A stretch of DNA of 51,560 nucleotides from Streptomyces sp. MMG1121 (GCF_001280015.1 NZ_LGDV01000208.1:1-51560); one strand, 5' to 3'. Shown: positions 1-7,296, counted from the first letter of the stretch. A program made the numbers and translations. Notes: generated from the letters alone by a model not told the origin.

Positions 1-66
1 TGAGATCAAGGCCAGGCCCGGTCCGTGTCGGATCGGGCCCATGTCGTGCTGCGGGGAAGGGCGAGC

Positions 67-183
67 TCAGCCTTGGGGGGTGACGTTTTCCGCCTGGGGG
101 CCCTCGGGCCCCTGCACGACGTCGAACGTGACCAGCTGGTTTTCCTCCAGAGCCCTGAAGCCGGCGGCATTGATAGCGGAGTA
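67..183 (-). pseudogene. Cold-shock protein gene, 3' half (severed by IS insertion)
   Basis: The minus strand encodes the last 38 residues of a CspA-type single-stranded nucleic-acid-binding protein, from YSAINAAGFR through EENQLVTFDVVQGPEGPQAE to a TGA stop at 67-69. There is no start codon in this part. The first 30 residues lie at 1832-1923 on the same strand. Removing the intervening element and one copy of the TA duplication restores the canonical join VFVH|YSAIN and a 68-residue protein, the normal family length. The gene is therefore a recent insertion mutant rather than an old remnant. Confidence 0.9.
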
Positions 184-280
184 AAGGCTGTCCCGCAAAG
201 ATCGGTTTGCGCATTCGACCCCAAGACGTGTTCGAGATCTGGTCACGCCCGGAGGCGCTTTGCGTCGGGCTCATGGTCTG

Positions 281-748
281 TCAGGCGGCCGTCCCGCCCG
301 CGTTGCGGATCAACCGCTGGAGCACCTTCACCGTGGTGACGTAGTCCGCGTCGTCGATGCCCTCGTGGAGGACGGCGACGATCGAGGGCGCGATACTGGC
401 CATGTCAACGCGGGCATGTTCTCCCTCTGCGGTGAGCCACAGTCGGTTCTCGGAGTCCCTGGTCAACCAGCCGCGCTCCAGGAGCACTTCGGCCTCCGCC
501 GCCAGATCGTCCTCGGGCCGGATGTAGGAGGCCATGGCCTGGCGCAGCTCGGACAGGGTCATCCCCTCTCCGTCAGGCGAGATGTCGTTCTTCGACAGGT
601 TGCGCAGCAGCCAGAACTGGGGTTGGGTGTAGCCCTTCTCGGCCTGCCGGGCCCGGATGTACGCGATGAGCGCCTCGTAGGCGACACCGGTCCAGTACGC
701 GGCGGGCTGGCTGGCAAGTTCGGCGTCGGAGAGTTGCTGGGTCGTCAC
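281..748 (-). CDS. MarR-type winged-helix transcriptional regulator (IS passenger)
   Basis: This 155-residue protein matches the size and layout of small Streptomyces MarR-type regulators. An N-terminal helix contains PAAYWTGVAYEALIAYIRAR, the central region contains TQPQFWLLRNLS and TLSELRQAM (the likely recognition helices), and the wing-like segment is ERGWLTRDSENRLWLTAEGE. The protein probably binds DNA as a dimer; its targets are unknown. The start is GTG at 746-748. About 60 bp upstream is a promoter with a SoxR-type dyad. The gene lies wholly inside the IS5-type element and is not needed for transposition, so it is a passenger. The MarR assignment is by pattern and fold logic; the ligand and physiological role cannot be told from sequence. 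Confidence 0.8.
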   Translation of the reverse strand: MTTQQLSDAELASQPAAYWTGVAYEALIAYIRARQAEKGYTQPQFWLLRNLSKNDISPDGEGMTLSELRQAMASYIRPEDDLAAEAEVLLERGWLTRDSENRLWLTAEGEHARVDMASIAPSIVAVLHEGIDDADYVTTVKVLQRLIRNAGGTAA

Positions 749-807
749 GGAAGGCCCCCTCCAGGTACTTCAGTGTGGAGCCCGCACACCGTGCAGGTCA
801 TGCGAAG

Positions 808-838
808 AACGTAGGACCTCAAGTGTGGTTGAGGTCAA
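808..838 (-). promoter_or_regulatory. MerR/SoxR-type promoter of the passenger regulator
   Basis: On the minus strand a -35 TTGACC (833-838) and a -10 TACGTT (808-813) are separated by 19 bp, the long spacer typical of MerR-family-activated promoters. The spacer holds the dyad CCTCAA-N6-TTGAGG (arms extended to 8 bp at 815-822 and 829-836). This has the same half-sites and spacing as the established SoxR box. No merR or soxR gene lies in the window, so a chromosomal regulator would have to act on it. Confidence 0.75.
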
Positions 839-997
839 GCGAGTGACCTTCCGGGTGGCCGTCGGCGCGGGAACGAGGAGCTTCTGCCTGCGCCCCTGGC
901 CGAGGGGGCACTTGAGACGTTGCCCCCTGCTGTCGAACGACCATCGGATCCTGGAAGGCTGCCTGTAGCACCTGGTCACAGGTGGGACGACCTTCCG

Positions 998-1767
998 GTG
1001 ACTAGCGTGATCACGGCATCGGAACCTTCCTGGATAGCCCCGTTTGCCGGGCTGAGCCCGCGCTGCTTCAGCAAGTTGGTGACGACCGTACGCCGCGAAA
1101 CTGTGGCCGACGGACATCGCGGCCGACCGTGGAGCCTGTCGCTGGAAGACCGGATCTTGCTGGGCGTTGTGTACTGGCGCGCACCAACTTGACGATGCGA
1201 CAGCTCGCGCCGCTGTTCGGTGTCTCGAAATCCACGGCCTGCCGGATCATCGACCACCTCGGCCCGCTCCTCGCGCTCCAGTCACGCAAGCGGTTCGCGA
1301 AGGGCACCGTGCTCATCGTGGACGGCACCCTGGTGCCCACTCGTGACCGCACGATCGCCGAGCAGTCGAAGAACTACCGCTACTCCACAGCCCACCAGGT
1401 CGTCATCGACGCCGACACCCGCCTGGTTGTCGTGGTCGGCCGGCCCCTGCCTGGCAATCGGCACGACTCCCGTGGCTGGGAGGAATCCGGAGCCAAGAAC
1501 GCCGTCGGTAAGACCATGACCATCGCCGACGGCGGCTACCAGGGCACCGGTCTGGTCATTCCGCACCGCAGGACCAAAGGCGAGGACCTCCCGGCCTGGA
1601 GGAACGAACACAACCGCTCCCACAAACGAGTCCGGGCCCGCGTCGAGCATGCCTTCGCCCGGATGAAGGGCTGGAAAATCCTGCGCGATTGCCGCCTCAA
1701 GGGTGACGGCGTGCACCACGCGATGCTCGGCATCGCCCGCCTGCACAACCTCAACCTCGTTGGATGA
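998..1767 (+). pseudogene. IS5-family transposase, frameshifted
   Basis: Two overlapping frames together give a DDE transposase of the Streptomyces IS5/HARBI-like type. The first frame (start GTG near 998, stop 1190-1192) carries the N-terminal region ending LGVVYW. The second frame continues TNLTMRQLAPLFGVSKST, then the catalytic Asp in VDGTLVP, the second Asp in IADGGYQG and the Glu in RVEHAFARMK, ending at 1767. The junction near 1178-1183 has an extra GC within a CGCGC run. This is either a mutation or a site where a -1 shift joins the two frames. It lies divergently from the passenger regulator. The element may thus be inactive or may use frameshifting. Confidence 0.85.
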
Positions 1768-1831
1768 GAGGTGAGTTCGTACGCAGCCCGTCCGCATCCC
1801 CCTCCTCCAAGATCACTTACGGGACAACCTT

Positions 1832-1923
1832 TAGTGGACGAACACGTCCGGGCCACCGCCGTCCTGCGCGATGAAACCGAAGCCCTTCTCGGCGTTGAAA
1901 AACTTCACTGTGCCGGTCGCCAT
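1832..1923 (-). pseudogene. Cold-shock protein gene, 5' half
   Basis: An ATG at 1921-1923 on the minus strand starts the CspA-type N-terminus [20 protein letters not shown], with the RNP1-like motif KGFGFI, continuing to PDVFVH. The IS then supplies an immediate TAA stop (1831-1833). The remaining 38 codons are at 67-183. The truncated 30-residue product would lack strands 3-5 of the OB fold and is unlikely to function. Confidence 0.9.
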
Positions 1924-2083
1924 AGGGGAGGCCCGCATCACGAGCTGCAGGCCGATGCCAGGCGGCAGGCCACCGGTCCCAGCTGGCCGGTCGACTACCG
2001 CCGTTGGCGCCCGCCCGTGGAACGGGTCATTGCCCGGCTCGTCGCCCATGGCAACCGCCGCCTACCCTGCCACTACCCCATCA

Positions 2084-3244
2084 TTAGAAGGGGTAGTGGA
2101 GTGTCGGGTGCAGCAGGCTTGCGTCCACAAAAGTGAGGTCTGTTCGGCCGCAGAGGGCCATGGCAGTCTCCAACTCGGCACCCAGGATGGACAGTACGTT
2201 CCGCGCACCCTCGGTCCCCGATACGGCCATGCCCCACAGCACAGGTCGGCCCACGAGCACCGCCCGGGCGCCCAGGGCCAGGGAGATCAGTACGTCCGAG
2301 CCACGGCGGATGCCCCCGTCGATGAGGACCTCGCAGCGTCCAGCGACGGCGCAGACCACTTCGGGGAGCGCGTGGAGGGCGGTGACCGCGCCGTCCAGCT
2401 GGCGGCCGCCATGGTTGGACACCACCACCGCAGCCACCCCCAACTCTGCTGCGCGGGCCGCGTCCTCGGCGGTGAGCACGCCTTTGAGGACGATCGGAAG
2501 CCGGGTCAGCGAGCGCAGCCAGGCCAGATCGTCCCAGGTGAAGGCGGGGTCAATGCGTCGGGCCATCACCGCGGCCAGCTCGGCCGGGGATCCGTCGGCG
2601 CAAGTGTCGGGGAAGTTCGCCGGTGCCAGCCCCGCAGGGAGGGCGAAGGCGCTGCGCATATCCCGTACCCGGCGTCCGCGGACCGGGGCGTCCACGGTGA
2701 CGACTAGCGCCCGGTACCCGGCCGCCTCGGCCCTGGTGACGAGATCCTCGCTGACCGCGCGGTCCCGGAAGACGTACAGCTGCATCCACAACGGTCCCCG
2801 CGCCACCCGGGCGATATCCTCCAGTCGCGTGGTGGCGAACGTGCTGACCACCATCAGCGCGCCCTCCTGGCCCGCGGCGCGGGCACAGGCCACCTCGCCT
2901 TCCGGCGTGACCAGCCCGTGGAAGCCGGTCGGGGCAACCGCGACGGGCAGGGAGACCGGGGAACCGAGCAGCGTGGTGCGCAGGTCGCAGCGGGAGACGT
3001 CGACGAGGACGCGCGGGCGCAGCCGGTAGCGCCGGTAGCCGGCCAGGCTCTCGCGCAGGGTCGTCTCATCACCGCTGCCGCCGTCGATGTAGTCCCAGAC
3101 AGAGGACTCGACCACCGAACGCGCCGCGGCGTAGTAGTCGTCCAGCGTGAGCATGCTCCGGCCGCTGGTACCGGGGGAGTTGCCCGAGTGAGCCTTGTCC
3201 GCCGCCACGACGGTCACCTCACCAGGCCCGGCTGGCGCAGACAA
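2084..3244 (-). CDS. FMN-dependent alpha-hydroxy-acid oxidase/dehydrogenase
   Basis: This is an FMN-dependent TIM-barrel enzyme that oxidises a 2-hydroxy acid (lactate, glycolate or mandelate type) to the 2-oxo acid. The N-terminal DDYYAAAR and WDYIDGGSGDE segments match the family. The FMN/substrate region includes PLWMQLYVFRD (about 151-161), the catalytic histidine sits in SNHGGRQLDG (about 276-285), and the FMN phosphate-binding region is IDGGIRRG followed by GRPVLWG. The reading frame opens at a TTG (3242-3244); the ATG of MLTLDDYY at about residue 31 is an equally likely start and fits the family length better. A 4-hydroxymandelate oxidase-like role is possible because such enzymes are common in actinomycetes, but no glycopeptide genes are nearby. 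The substrate is not determined. Confidence 0.88.
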   Translation of the reverse strand: MSAPAGPGEVTVVAADKAHSGNSPGTSGRSMLTLDDYYAAARSVVESSVWDYIDGGSGDETTLRESLAGYRRYRLRPRVLVDVSRCDLRTTLLGSPVSLPVAVAPTGFHGLVTPEGEVACARAAGQEGALMVVSTFATTRLEDIARVARGPLWMQLYVFRDRAVSEDLVTRAEAAGYRALVVTVDAPVRGRRVRDMRSAFALPAGLAPANFPDTCADGSPAELAAVMARRIDPAFTWDDLAWLRSLTRLPIVLKGVLTAEDAARAAELGVAAVVVSNHGGRQLDGAVTALHALPEVVCAVAGRCEVLIDGGIRRGSDVLISLALGARAVLVGRPVLWGMAVSGTEGARNVLSILGAELETAMALCGRTDLTFVDASLLHPTLHYPF

Positions 3245-3279
3245 GCCCGGTTCCGGTCAGCCCCGGCCACGGCGCCAGC

Positions 3280-3298
3280 GCTGCATCCACAACGGTCC
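3280..3298 (+). repeat. 19-bp direct repeat copied from inside the neighbouring oxidase gene
   Basis: GCTGCATCCACAACGGTCC occurs at 3280-3298 and again, same orientation, at 2779-2797 within the oxidase coding sequence (antisense to its WMQL region). The copy sits exactly where similarity to the next gene begins, so it marks a recombination or misalignment junction. Confidence 0.7.
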
Positions 3299-3694
3299 GT
3301 CTGCATCTGCGGCTCCACCCGGTTCGTGGACGAGATGCGTGCGGTGAATCGTGATCTGACCTTCGCCGGGATCATTGTTGTCGCGCCAGGCGAAGCAGAC
3401 GAGTTGATCACCGACGAGCAGAAGACCGCTCTGGACGCCCTCCATCTGCGCAAGATCGACCTGGCAGACCGGGTTCTGGTCGTCAACCCTGGCGGCTACA
3501 TCGGCGAGTCCACGCGCAGGGAAATCGACTATGCCCACGCCACCGGCAAGCCGATTTCGTTCACCGATCCCGCCCCCCGCTGCAACGTAGTTCGCCGGGG
3601 GAGCGGCCCAAGATCCCAGGGCTTACACGCACACCAGTGCGATGCCGCAGCTCAGAACCCCCAGGCATCGCACCCCAGTGCGTGTAGGGCCTGA
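3281..3694 (+). pseudogene. Nucleoside 2-deoxyribosyltransferase-like protein, N-terminally truncated
   Basis: The readable protein begins VCICGSTRFVDEMRAVNRDL and continues GIIVVAPGEADELITDEQK, KIDLADRVLVVNPGGYIGES and TRREIDYAHATGKPI. This is the pattern of the small Rossmann-like nucleoside deoxyribosyltransferase/DUF4406-like family (ICGS nucleotide-binding start, VNPGGYIG, EI.YA...GKP). No start codon with a ribosome-binding site precedes the ICGS motif. The upstream sequence is the 19-bp repeat taken from the oxidase gene, so the true start appears lost. After about 3580 the frame stays open to 3694 but stops resembling the family. It is most likely a broken gene. Confidence 0.55.
3624..3686. 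repeat. Long imperfect hairpin
   Basis: Arms at 3624-3646 and 3664-3686 (TACACGCAC....GTGCGATGCC against its complement) pair at 19 of 23 positions around a 17-base loop. It lies just before a second hairpin. It could be part of a bidirectional terminator or an old element end. Confidence 0.6.
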
Positions 3695-3717
3695 GAGCGG
3701 TGCGGCTGGCCCCGGAC

Positions 3718-3760
3718 GGCGAAGGACCCCGGGGCGCAAGGCGACCCGGGGTCCTTCGCC
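3718..3760. terminator. Strong GC-rich hairpin, probable terminator
   Basis: GGCGAAGGACCCCGG and its exact complement CCGGGGTCCTTCGCC flank a loop of about 12 bases. There is no long U tract, as is usual for Streptomyces terminators. It would end transcription of the truncated gene at 3281-3694. Confidence 0.7.
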
Positions 3761-3787
3761 GGTCTTACCGCCGCTGCTCACTCCGAG

Positions 3788-3910
3788 TCAGTGCAGGCGT
3801 CCCTGGCGCTCCAGTGGGGAGCGGACCGCGTTGGACCGGCGCAGGGCCTTGATGGATCCGTCCGGGTCCTTCAGGTGCCAGCGGACGTGTGCCTCGTGGA
3901 AATCGAGGGC
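3788..3910 (-). pseudogene. Degenerate coding fragment (C-terminal end of an unidentified protein)
   Basis: The minus strand reads a protein-like tail, LDFHEAHVRWHLKDPDGSI followed by RRSNAVRSPLERQGRLH, to a stop at 3788-3790. Upstream codons lose coding character. I do not recognise the family. It lies just upstream of the paired boxes at 3944-4030, in the same relative place as the HTH-like fragment at 4603-4683 lies to the second pair. Both may be relics of a duplicated regulator gene. Confidence 0.3.
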
Positions 3911-3943
3911 TCGGGCTGTTGAGGCCCTGCCTGCGCTTTCTCG

Positions 3944-4030
3944 GCTCGGTGTGCACTGCGACACCGGAACTCTCGGTTCACTGTGCACCTCGACACTCCA
4001 CACAATGCGCTGCCGGTCCTAGATTCGCGG
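3944..4030 (+). promoter_or_regulatory. Paired direct-repeat boxes upstream of secreted protein gene (copy A)
   Basis: Two related boxes, CGGTGTGCACTGCGACACCG (3947-3966) and CACTGTGCACCTCGACACTC (3979-3998), are spaced 32 bp apart (about three helical turns). They are followed 29 bp downstream of the second box core by TGCCGG and a TAGATT that could be a -10. The same arrangement with the same spacings recurs at 4774-4860. This looks like a tandem activator site and promoter for the secreted protein at 4178. The cognate regulator is unknown. Confidence 0.6.
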
Positions 4031-4177
4031 GTGTACGGACTTGTACGGGAAACGTGACTCCACCGGGCCACCCGAGGCAGCCTGGTCGAGCCGCTACACG
4101 CAAGGCTGGCGACGCAGACAACGGGAACGTTCAGCGGCCCCATGACAGGCCGCGACCACACTCAGGGGGAACACTTC

Positions 4178-4585
4178 ATGAGCTTCATGTTCGGACGCCG
4201 CACGGCGACGGTTGCCACGGCCGCCGCACTGAGTGTCGGCGCGCTCATCACGGCTACGGGGAGCGCTTCCGCCGACGATACCGTGCCGATCAGCGTCGGC
4301 CACTATGTCGGCCTCTACAACCATTCCAACACCACCGACGGCAAGCTGTATATCAACGGCCAGCAGGTGTCCGATGTTCCTCCGGGTGGCGCTATCGTCG
4401 CGCAGTGCTGGACCGTCGGCCAGAGTATTGGCACCTACGGCGACACCTGGTACCGCACGAACGAGGTTGACTGGCCCGACGGACTCGGGTGGCGCACGGG
4501 TCTACCCACCGTCTACGTCTTCGCCGGGTACGCCGATGGCAACGCCCGCAGCGTCAACCGGGACCCCAACATCCCTCAGTGCTGA
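4178..4585 (+). CDS. Small secreted protein, unknown function (SH3-like?)
   Basis: The start is ATG 4178, chosen because AGGGGGA lies 7 bp upstream and because it gives a clean signal peptide (MSFMFGRRTATVATAAALSV, then ALITATGSASA) with cleavage probable after ASA. The mature part is about 105 residues, opens DDTVPISVGHYVGLYNHSN and contains GDTWYRT and YVFAGYADGN. The short beta-rich pattern resembles bacterial SH3-type domains in exported actinobacterial proteins, but this is only suggestive. The two Cys residues (mid-protein, and at the extreme C-terminus) may form a disulfide. The gene is preceded by paired repeat boxes that also precede the other secreted protein at 5267, implying co-regulation. 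Confidence 0.7.
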   Translation: MSFMFGRRTATVATAAALSVGALITATGSASADDTVPISVGHYVGLYNHSNTTDGKLYINGQQVSDVPPGGAIVAQCWTVGQSIGTYGDTWYRTNEVDWPDGLGWRTGLPTVYVFAGYADGNARSVNRDPNIPQC

Positions 4586-4602
4586 CAGCGCGGGAAGCAC
4601 CA

Positions 4603-4683
4603 TCAGACGACGGACTGGGTGAGCCCGAGGCGTTCGGCGATGTCCTGCTGCCGGATGCGGACCAGGCCGCCTGTTTGGTGGTG
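4603..4683 (-). pseudogene. Helix-turn-helix-like coding fragment
   Basis: The minus strand reads HHQTGGLVRIRQQDIAERLG then LTQSVV and a stop (4603-4605). This has the look of an HTH whose second helix would continue after SVV. There is no start and no continuation. It is probably a relic of a DNA-binding protein gene, placed upstream of the second box pair. Confidence 0.3.
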
Positions 4684-4773
4684 GAGTGCTCTCCGTGGTC
4701 GGCTCACTGCGACCGCGTGGTACCTGTCGAGGCTTGGAGGGGGCGGTCCAAGGCTTCACCTTCGCTCTTCTCA

Positions 4774-4860
4774 GCTCACTGTGTAGTGCGGCATCGGAAC
4801 ACCCGCTTCACTGTGCAACCGGACACTCCGCAAAGGGCGTTGCCGGCCAATGATTTGCGA
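4774..4860 (+). promoter_or_regulatory. Paired direct-repeat boxes upstream of secreted protein gene (copy B)
   Basis: CACTGTGTAGTGCGGCATCG (4777-4796) and CACTGTGCAACCGGACACTC (4809-4828) are spaced 32 bp apart, exactly as in copy A. TGCCGG lies 29 bp after the second core in both. The intervening bases differ, so conservation is concentrated in the boxes. It lies about 430 bp upstream of the 5267 gene start, so a long leader would follow if it drives that gene. Confidence 0.55.
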
Positions 4861-5025
4861 AGGAGCGTAGACCGCGCCGCCTGCCCATCAGCGGCACCCG
4901 CGAAGTCGTGCCCCAGACAAATCTAGCTGTCTAGGCGACAGTGGGCTGTCGGTCAGTCAAAGGCAGCGCAGAGCTCGCGCACGTCCGGAGCAGCCATCGA
5001 CCCGATTTGGCCGAGAGGACAACAG

Positions 5026-5100
5026 ATGAGCGCCGTAAGGAAGACAGCCGGGCCGGCTCCAGCGACCAGCCGCACCTGGTACGTGAGTTGCGTGCCCTGA
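5026..5100 (+). CDS. Possible 24-residue leader peptide
   Basis: An ATG at 5026 with GAGAGGA about 7 bp upstream opens a short frame (MSAVRKTAGPAPATSRTWYV, then SCVP) ending at TGA 5098-5100. It lies in the long region between the repeat boxes and the secreted protein gene. The ribosome-binding site is good, but so short an ORF may be chance; no family is recognised. Confidence 0.2.
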   Translation: MSAVRKTAGPAPATSRTWYVSCVP

Positions 5101-5266
5101 CGGGAAGCACGCCAGGCCACACCTTCTCGGATCTCGCCATCCTGCGTGGAGACGGCGATCACGTCGGGATGTCCCATTCGTTCAGGACACCGCCTGCTCC
5201 CGCGAACCGGGTTCAGCCCGATCACGACGTTCGTCACCTGGTATCCCCAACGAGAGGAACAAGCTC

Positions 5267-5929
5267 ATGCGTCGCTCGACCCGAACCAGTCCCCGTCGCA
5301 GACGTCTACGCGGGTCCCGTACAGCAGCCGCACTCGCCGTCGCCGCAGCGACACGGGGGAGAGCCTTGTCTGCGCCCATCACGCCCGAGCTGCGCCGCAC
5401 CCTGGCCGTGGCCACCGCGGCGCTCGCTCTCGCTGCCGGCACCACCGTGGGCACGGCGAACACCGCGACCGCGGCCGAGCGCGCCAGCGCGGACTGCGGC
5501 GATGTCTGGATCGGCGACCACGCCCAGTACATGTACCAGCAGGTCTCCGCCGGCTGGGTCGATCAGTACTGGGACACCTGCAACGACCGGGTGGGGGTTT
5601 ACTGGACGTGGGACCCCACGTTCCGGGCCAACAACCCCCGTGCCTGGGTGGACCTGTACGTCAGCAGCCCCTACGGCCTGGAGTGGGACGACGTGCTGCA
5701 CACCACGGCCGACGCCGGCCCGACTGCGGGCGGAGACGGCATATACGCCCACGATGCCACTGACCCGAAATCCGAGGACGCATGGCGCGCGGGTGCGGAG
5801 ATCAACAGCAGCAGCTGCGTTCAGTGGGGCTGGCTGCACTGGTACGGCGGCGCGAACTGGGACGGAGCCCGCGGCGGCTGCCGCGATGTCTTCGCCCCGC
5901 TACGGGACGGGACCCAGCCGCATGTGTGA
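5267..5929 (+). CDS. Secreted protein of unknown function
   Basis: The protein has 220 residues, with start ATG 5267 behind an AGAGGA ribosome-binding site. The N-terminus is unusually long and Arg-rich (RRSTRTSPRRRRLRG), followed by a second basic stretch and a hydrophobic core (TLAVATAALALAAGTTVG) with a plausible cleavage site at about residue 69-75 (TATAAERASA). The mature part, about 145 residues, is Trp- and Tyr-rich (GDVWIGDHAQYMYQQ, DRVGVYWTWDPTF, WVDLYVSSPYGLEWD) with four Cys likely to form disulfides. I do not recognise the fold. Shared upstream boxes tie it to the secreted protein at 4178. Its stop is 3 bp before a remnant in the same frame. Confidence 0.7.
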   Translation: MRRSTRTSPRRRRLRGSRTAAALAVAAATRGRALSAPITPELRRTLAVATAALALAAGTTVGTANTATAAERASADCGDVWIGDHAQYMYQQVSAGWVDQYWDTCNDRVGVYWTWDPTFRANNPRAWVDLYVSSPYGLEWDDVLHTTADAGPTAGGDGIYAHDATDPKSEDAWRAGAEINSSSCVQWGWLHWYGGANWDGARGGCRDVFAPLRDGTQPHV

Positions 5930-5932
5930 CAT

Positions 5933-7239
5933 TGCTTTCACTGGTGGGAGGGCCCTGCCCTTACGTTCTCGGATGAAGACCTGAAGGCCCTGGGACGCGG
6001 CGTGGAGTTGCTCGGACTCCAGCGGGTCGACTCCGTGCTGGAGGAGATGTCACGGATTCACCCTGCTGTACGCCGACGGGCGGTGGCAGGCGGAGGACGC
6101 GCCGAGCGACGCGGTCCTGTATGAGGAGGCGTACGGAGGGCAGGTCCTGAACGTCTTCGACGACATCCAGGACTTCGTCGGTGATGGCCTCGACCGTCTG
6201 GAGAAGTGGGGGAAGGAATTCTTCGACCGGATCAAGACCGAGTTCCGCCTCGTCGTCACGGCAGTGGAGGAGGGCCTCCAGTGCGTGATGAAGGTCGCGG
6301 GCAAGATCTTCTCGTTCGTCCTCAAGACTCTGGCCCATGTCTTCAAGGCGATCAACGCGCTGCTGAAGCTCATCGGCATCGACCTCATCGGGTGGTTCAA
6401 GGCGCTGATCGGCTGGGACGACATCTGGGCCACCCACAAGACCCTCGCTGCGATGATGCTGTCCGCGTCGAGCCAGCTGAAGGCGTTCGCGGAGAGCGGG
6501 ACGGAAGCGGTGCGCGAGGCGCTGCACCGGGAACTCGACTCCGCCACGGCTCACTTGAAGACGATCACCGGCAAGGCTGCTACGGGACAGGGGCAGTCGC
6601 ACGACGCCCCGGGCGCCGGGTCCGCGCTGCTGCTCGCCAGCCGGGGCGCCCAACTGCTTGCCAACGACCGGGTATTCGTCAAGGTGGTCGGCGGTGAGCT
6701 GCGCGTGCTGCCGTGGCCGTCGGCGGCGGCCGTCGGGCTGGGCTTGCTCGACGCGCTGGGCCTGTACGACGTCGTGCGCGAGCGGCTCCAGGCGGGCGAG
6801 CAACTCCACCCCACGCAGCACCAGGACGTGACCGACGCCCTGCTGGCCGGCCGAGGCGAGCCGCTGTGGGAGCCGGGCGGCAAGCGGGAGCGGAAGGTGC
6901 AGGTGTTCCCAGACCAGTTCGCCACCTGGTTCGGGATGGAACTGGCGACCGGCGGGCGCGCGGCAGGGCTGTTGTTCCCCCGGATCGAGCCCTTCGCCGT
7001 CCCGGCCGTGGTCGACGGCGACCGGGCCCTCGGCGAGGACGACTTCATGAGCGGCGCCACCGAGGACCGCTACCCGGACCACTTCGGTCTCGCCCCCCGG
7101 CATCAACGGCGGCGGCGACGACCTGGCCCGTGCCGCCGTCGCCGACCGGCTCGCCGCGCTCCCGCACCATCAGGTCGTCCTCGGCCATGACGTCCAGGCA
7201 CACGCGGACTTCCTCGCCAAGATCGTCGGCCACCTGTAA
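5933..7239 (+). pseudogene. Large protein gene, N-terminally truncated, two frameshifts
   Basis: Coding character runs without interruption across three frames. It begins near 5960 (TFSDEDLKALGRGVELLGLQ, then RVDSVLEEMSR) and shifts by one base at about 6056 to FTLLYADGRWQAEDAPSDAV. A long amphipathic helical part follows (DRLEKWGKEFFDRIKTEF; KIFSFVLKTLAHVFKAINAL), then a second domain (RVFVKVVGGELRVLPWPSAA; FPDQFATWFGMELATGGRAA). At about 7097 an extra C shifts it to GINGGGDDLARAAVADRLAA, ending HADFLAKIVGHL with TAA at 7237-7239. No intact start is present. I do not recognise the family. The helical half could be a membrane-active or scaffold segment, but no function can be assigned. Two single-base shifts could also be sequencing errors. 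Confidence 0.6.
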
Positions 7240-7254
7240 GGCCTCCCCGGAGAC

Positions 7255-7293
7255 GTCGTCCAAGCCATCCCCCGTGCTCCGGGCTTGGACGAC
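7255..7293. terminator. Perfect 12-bp hairpin
   Basis: GTCGTCCAAGCC and GGCTTGGACGAC flank a 15-base loop immediately after the pseudogene stop. It forms a tandem pair with the hairpin at 7297-7341. Confidence 0.7.
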
Positions 7294-7296
7294 GCC

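Larger units (their letters stand above)
184..1831. mobile_element. IS5-type element with MarR-type passenger gene, inserted in a csp gene
   Basis: The element is 1,648 bp. Its left end reads AAGGCTGTCCCGCAA and its right end, on the other strand, reads AAGGTTGTCCCGTAA. It is flanked by TA at 182-183 and 1832-1833, and deleting the element plus one TA regenerates an intact cold-shock gene, which fixes both ends exactly. Inside are a frameshifted DDE transposase gene reading right and a MarR-type regulator gene reading left, divergently arranged. A TA duplication fits the IS427-like part of the IS5 family. End-like sequences also occur internally (about 954-967 and 984-994), so the unit may have grown from a shorter IS. 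Confidence 0.85.

Noticed and set aside
954..994. IS-end-like sequences inside the 1,648-bp element (AAGGCTGCCTGTAG and GGGACGACCTT)
   Set aside because: They match the ends imperfectly and have no TA duplication; the outer ends alone restore the cold-shock gene. Kept only as a hint about the element's history.
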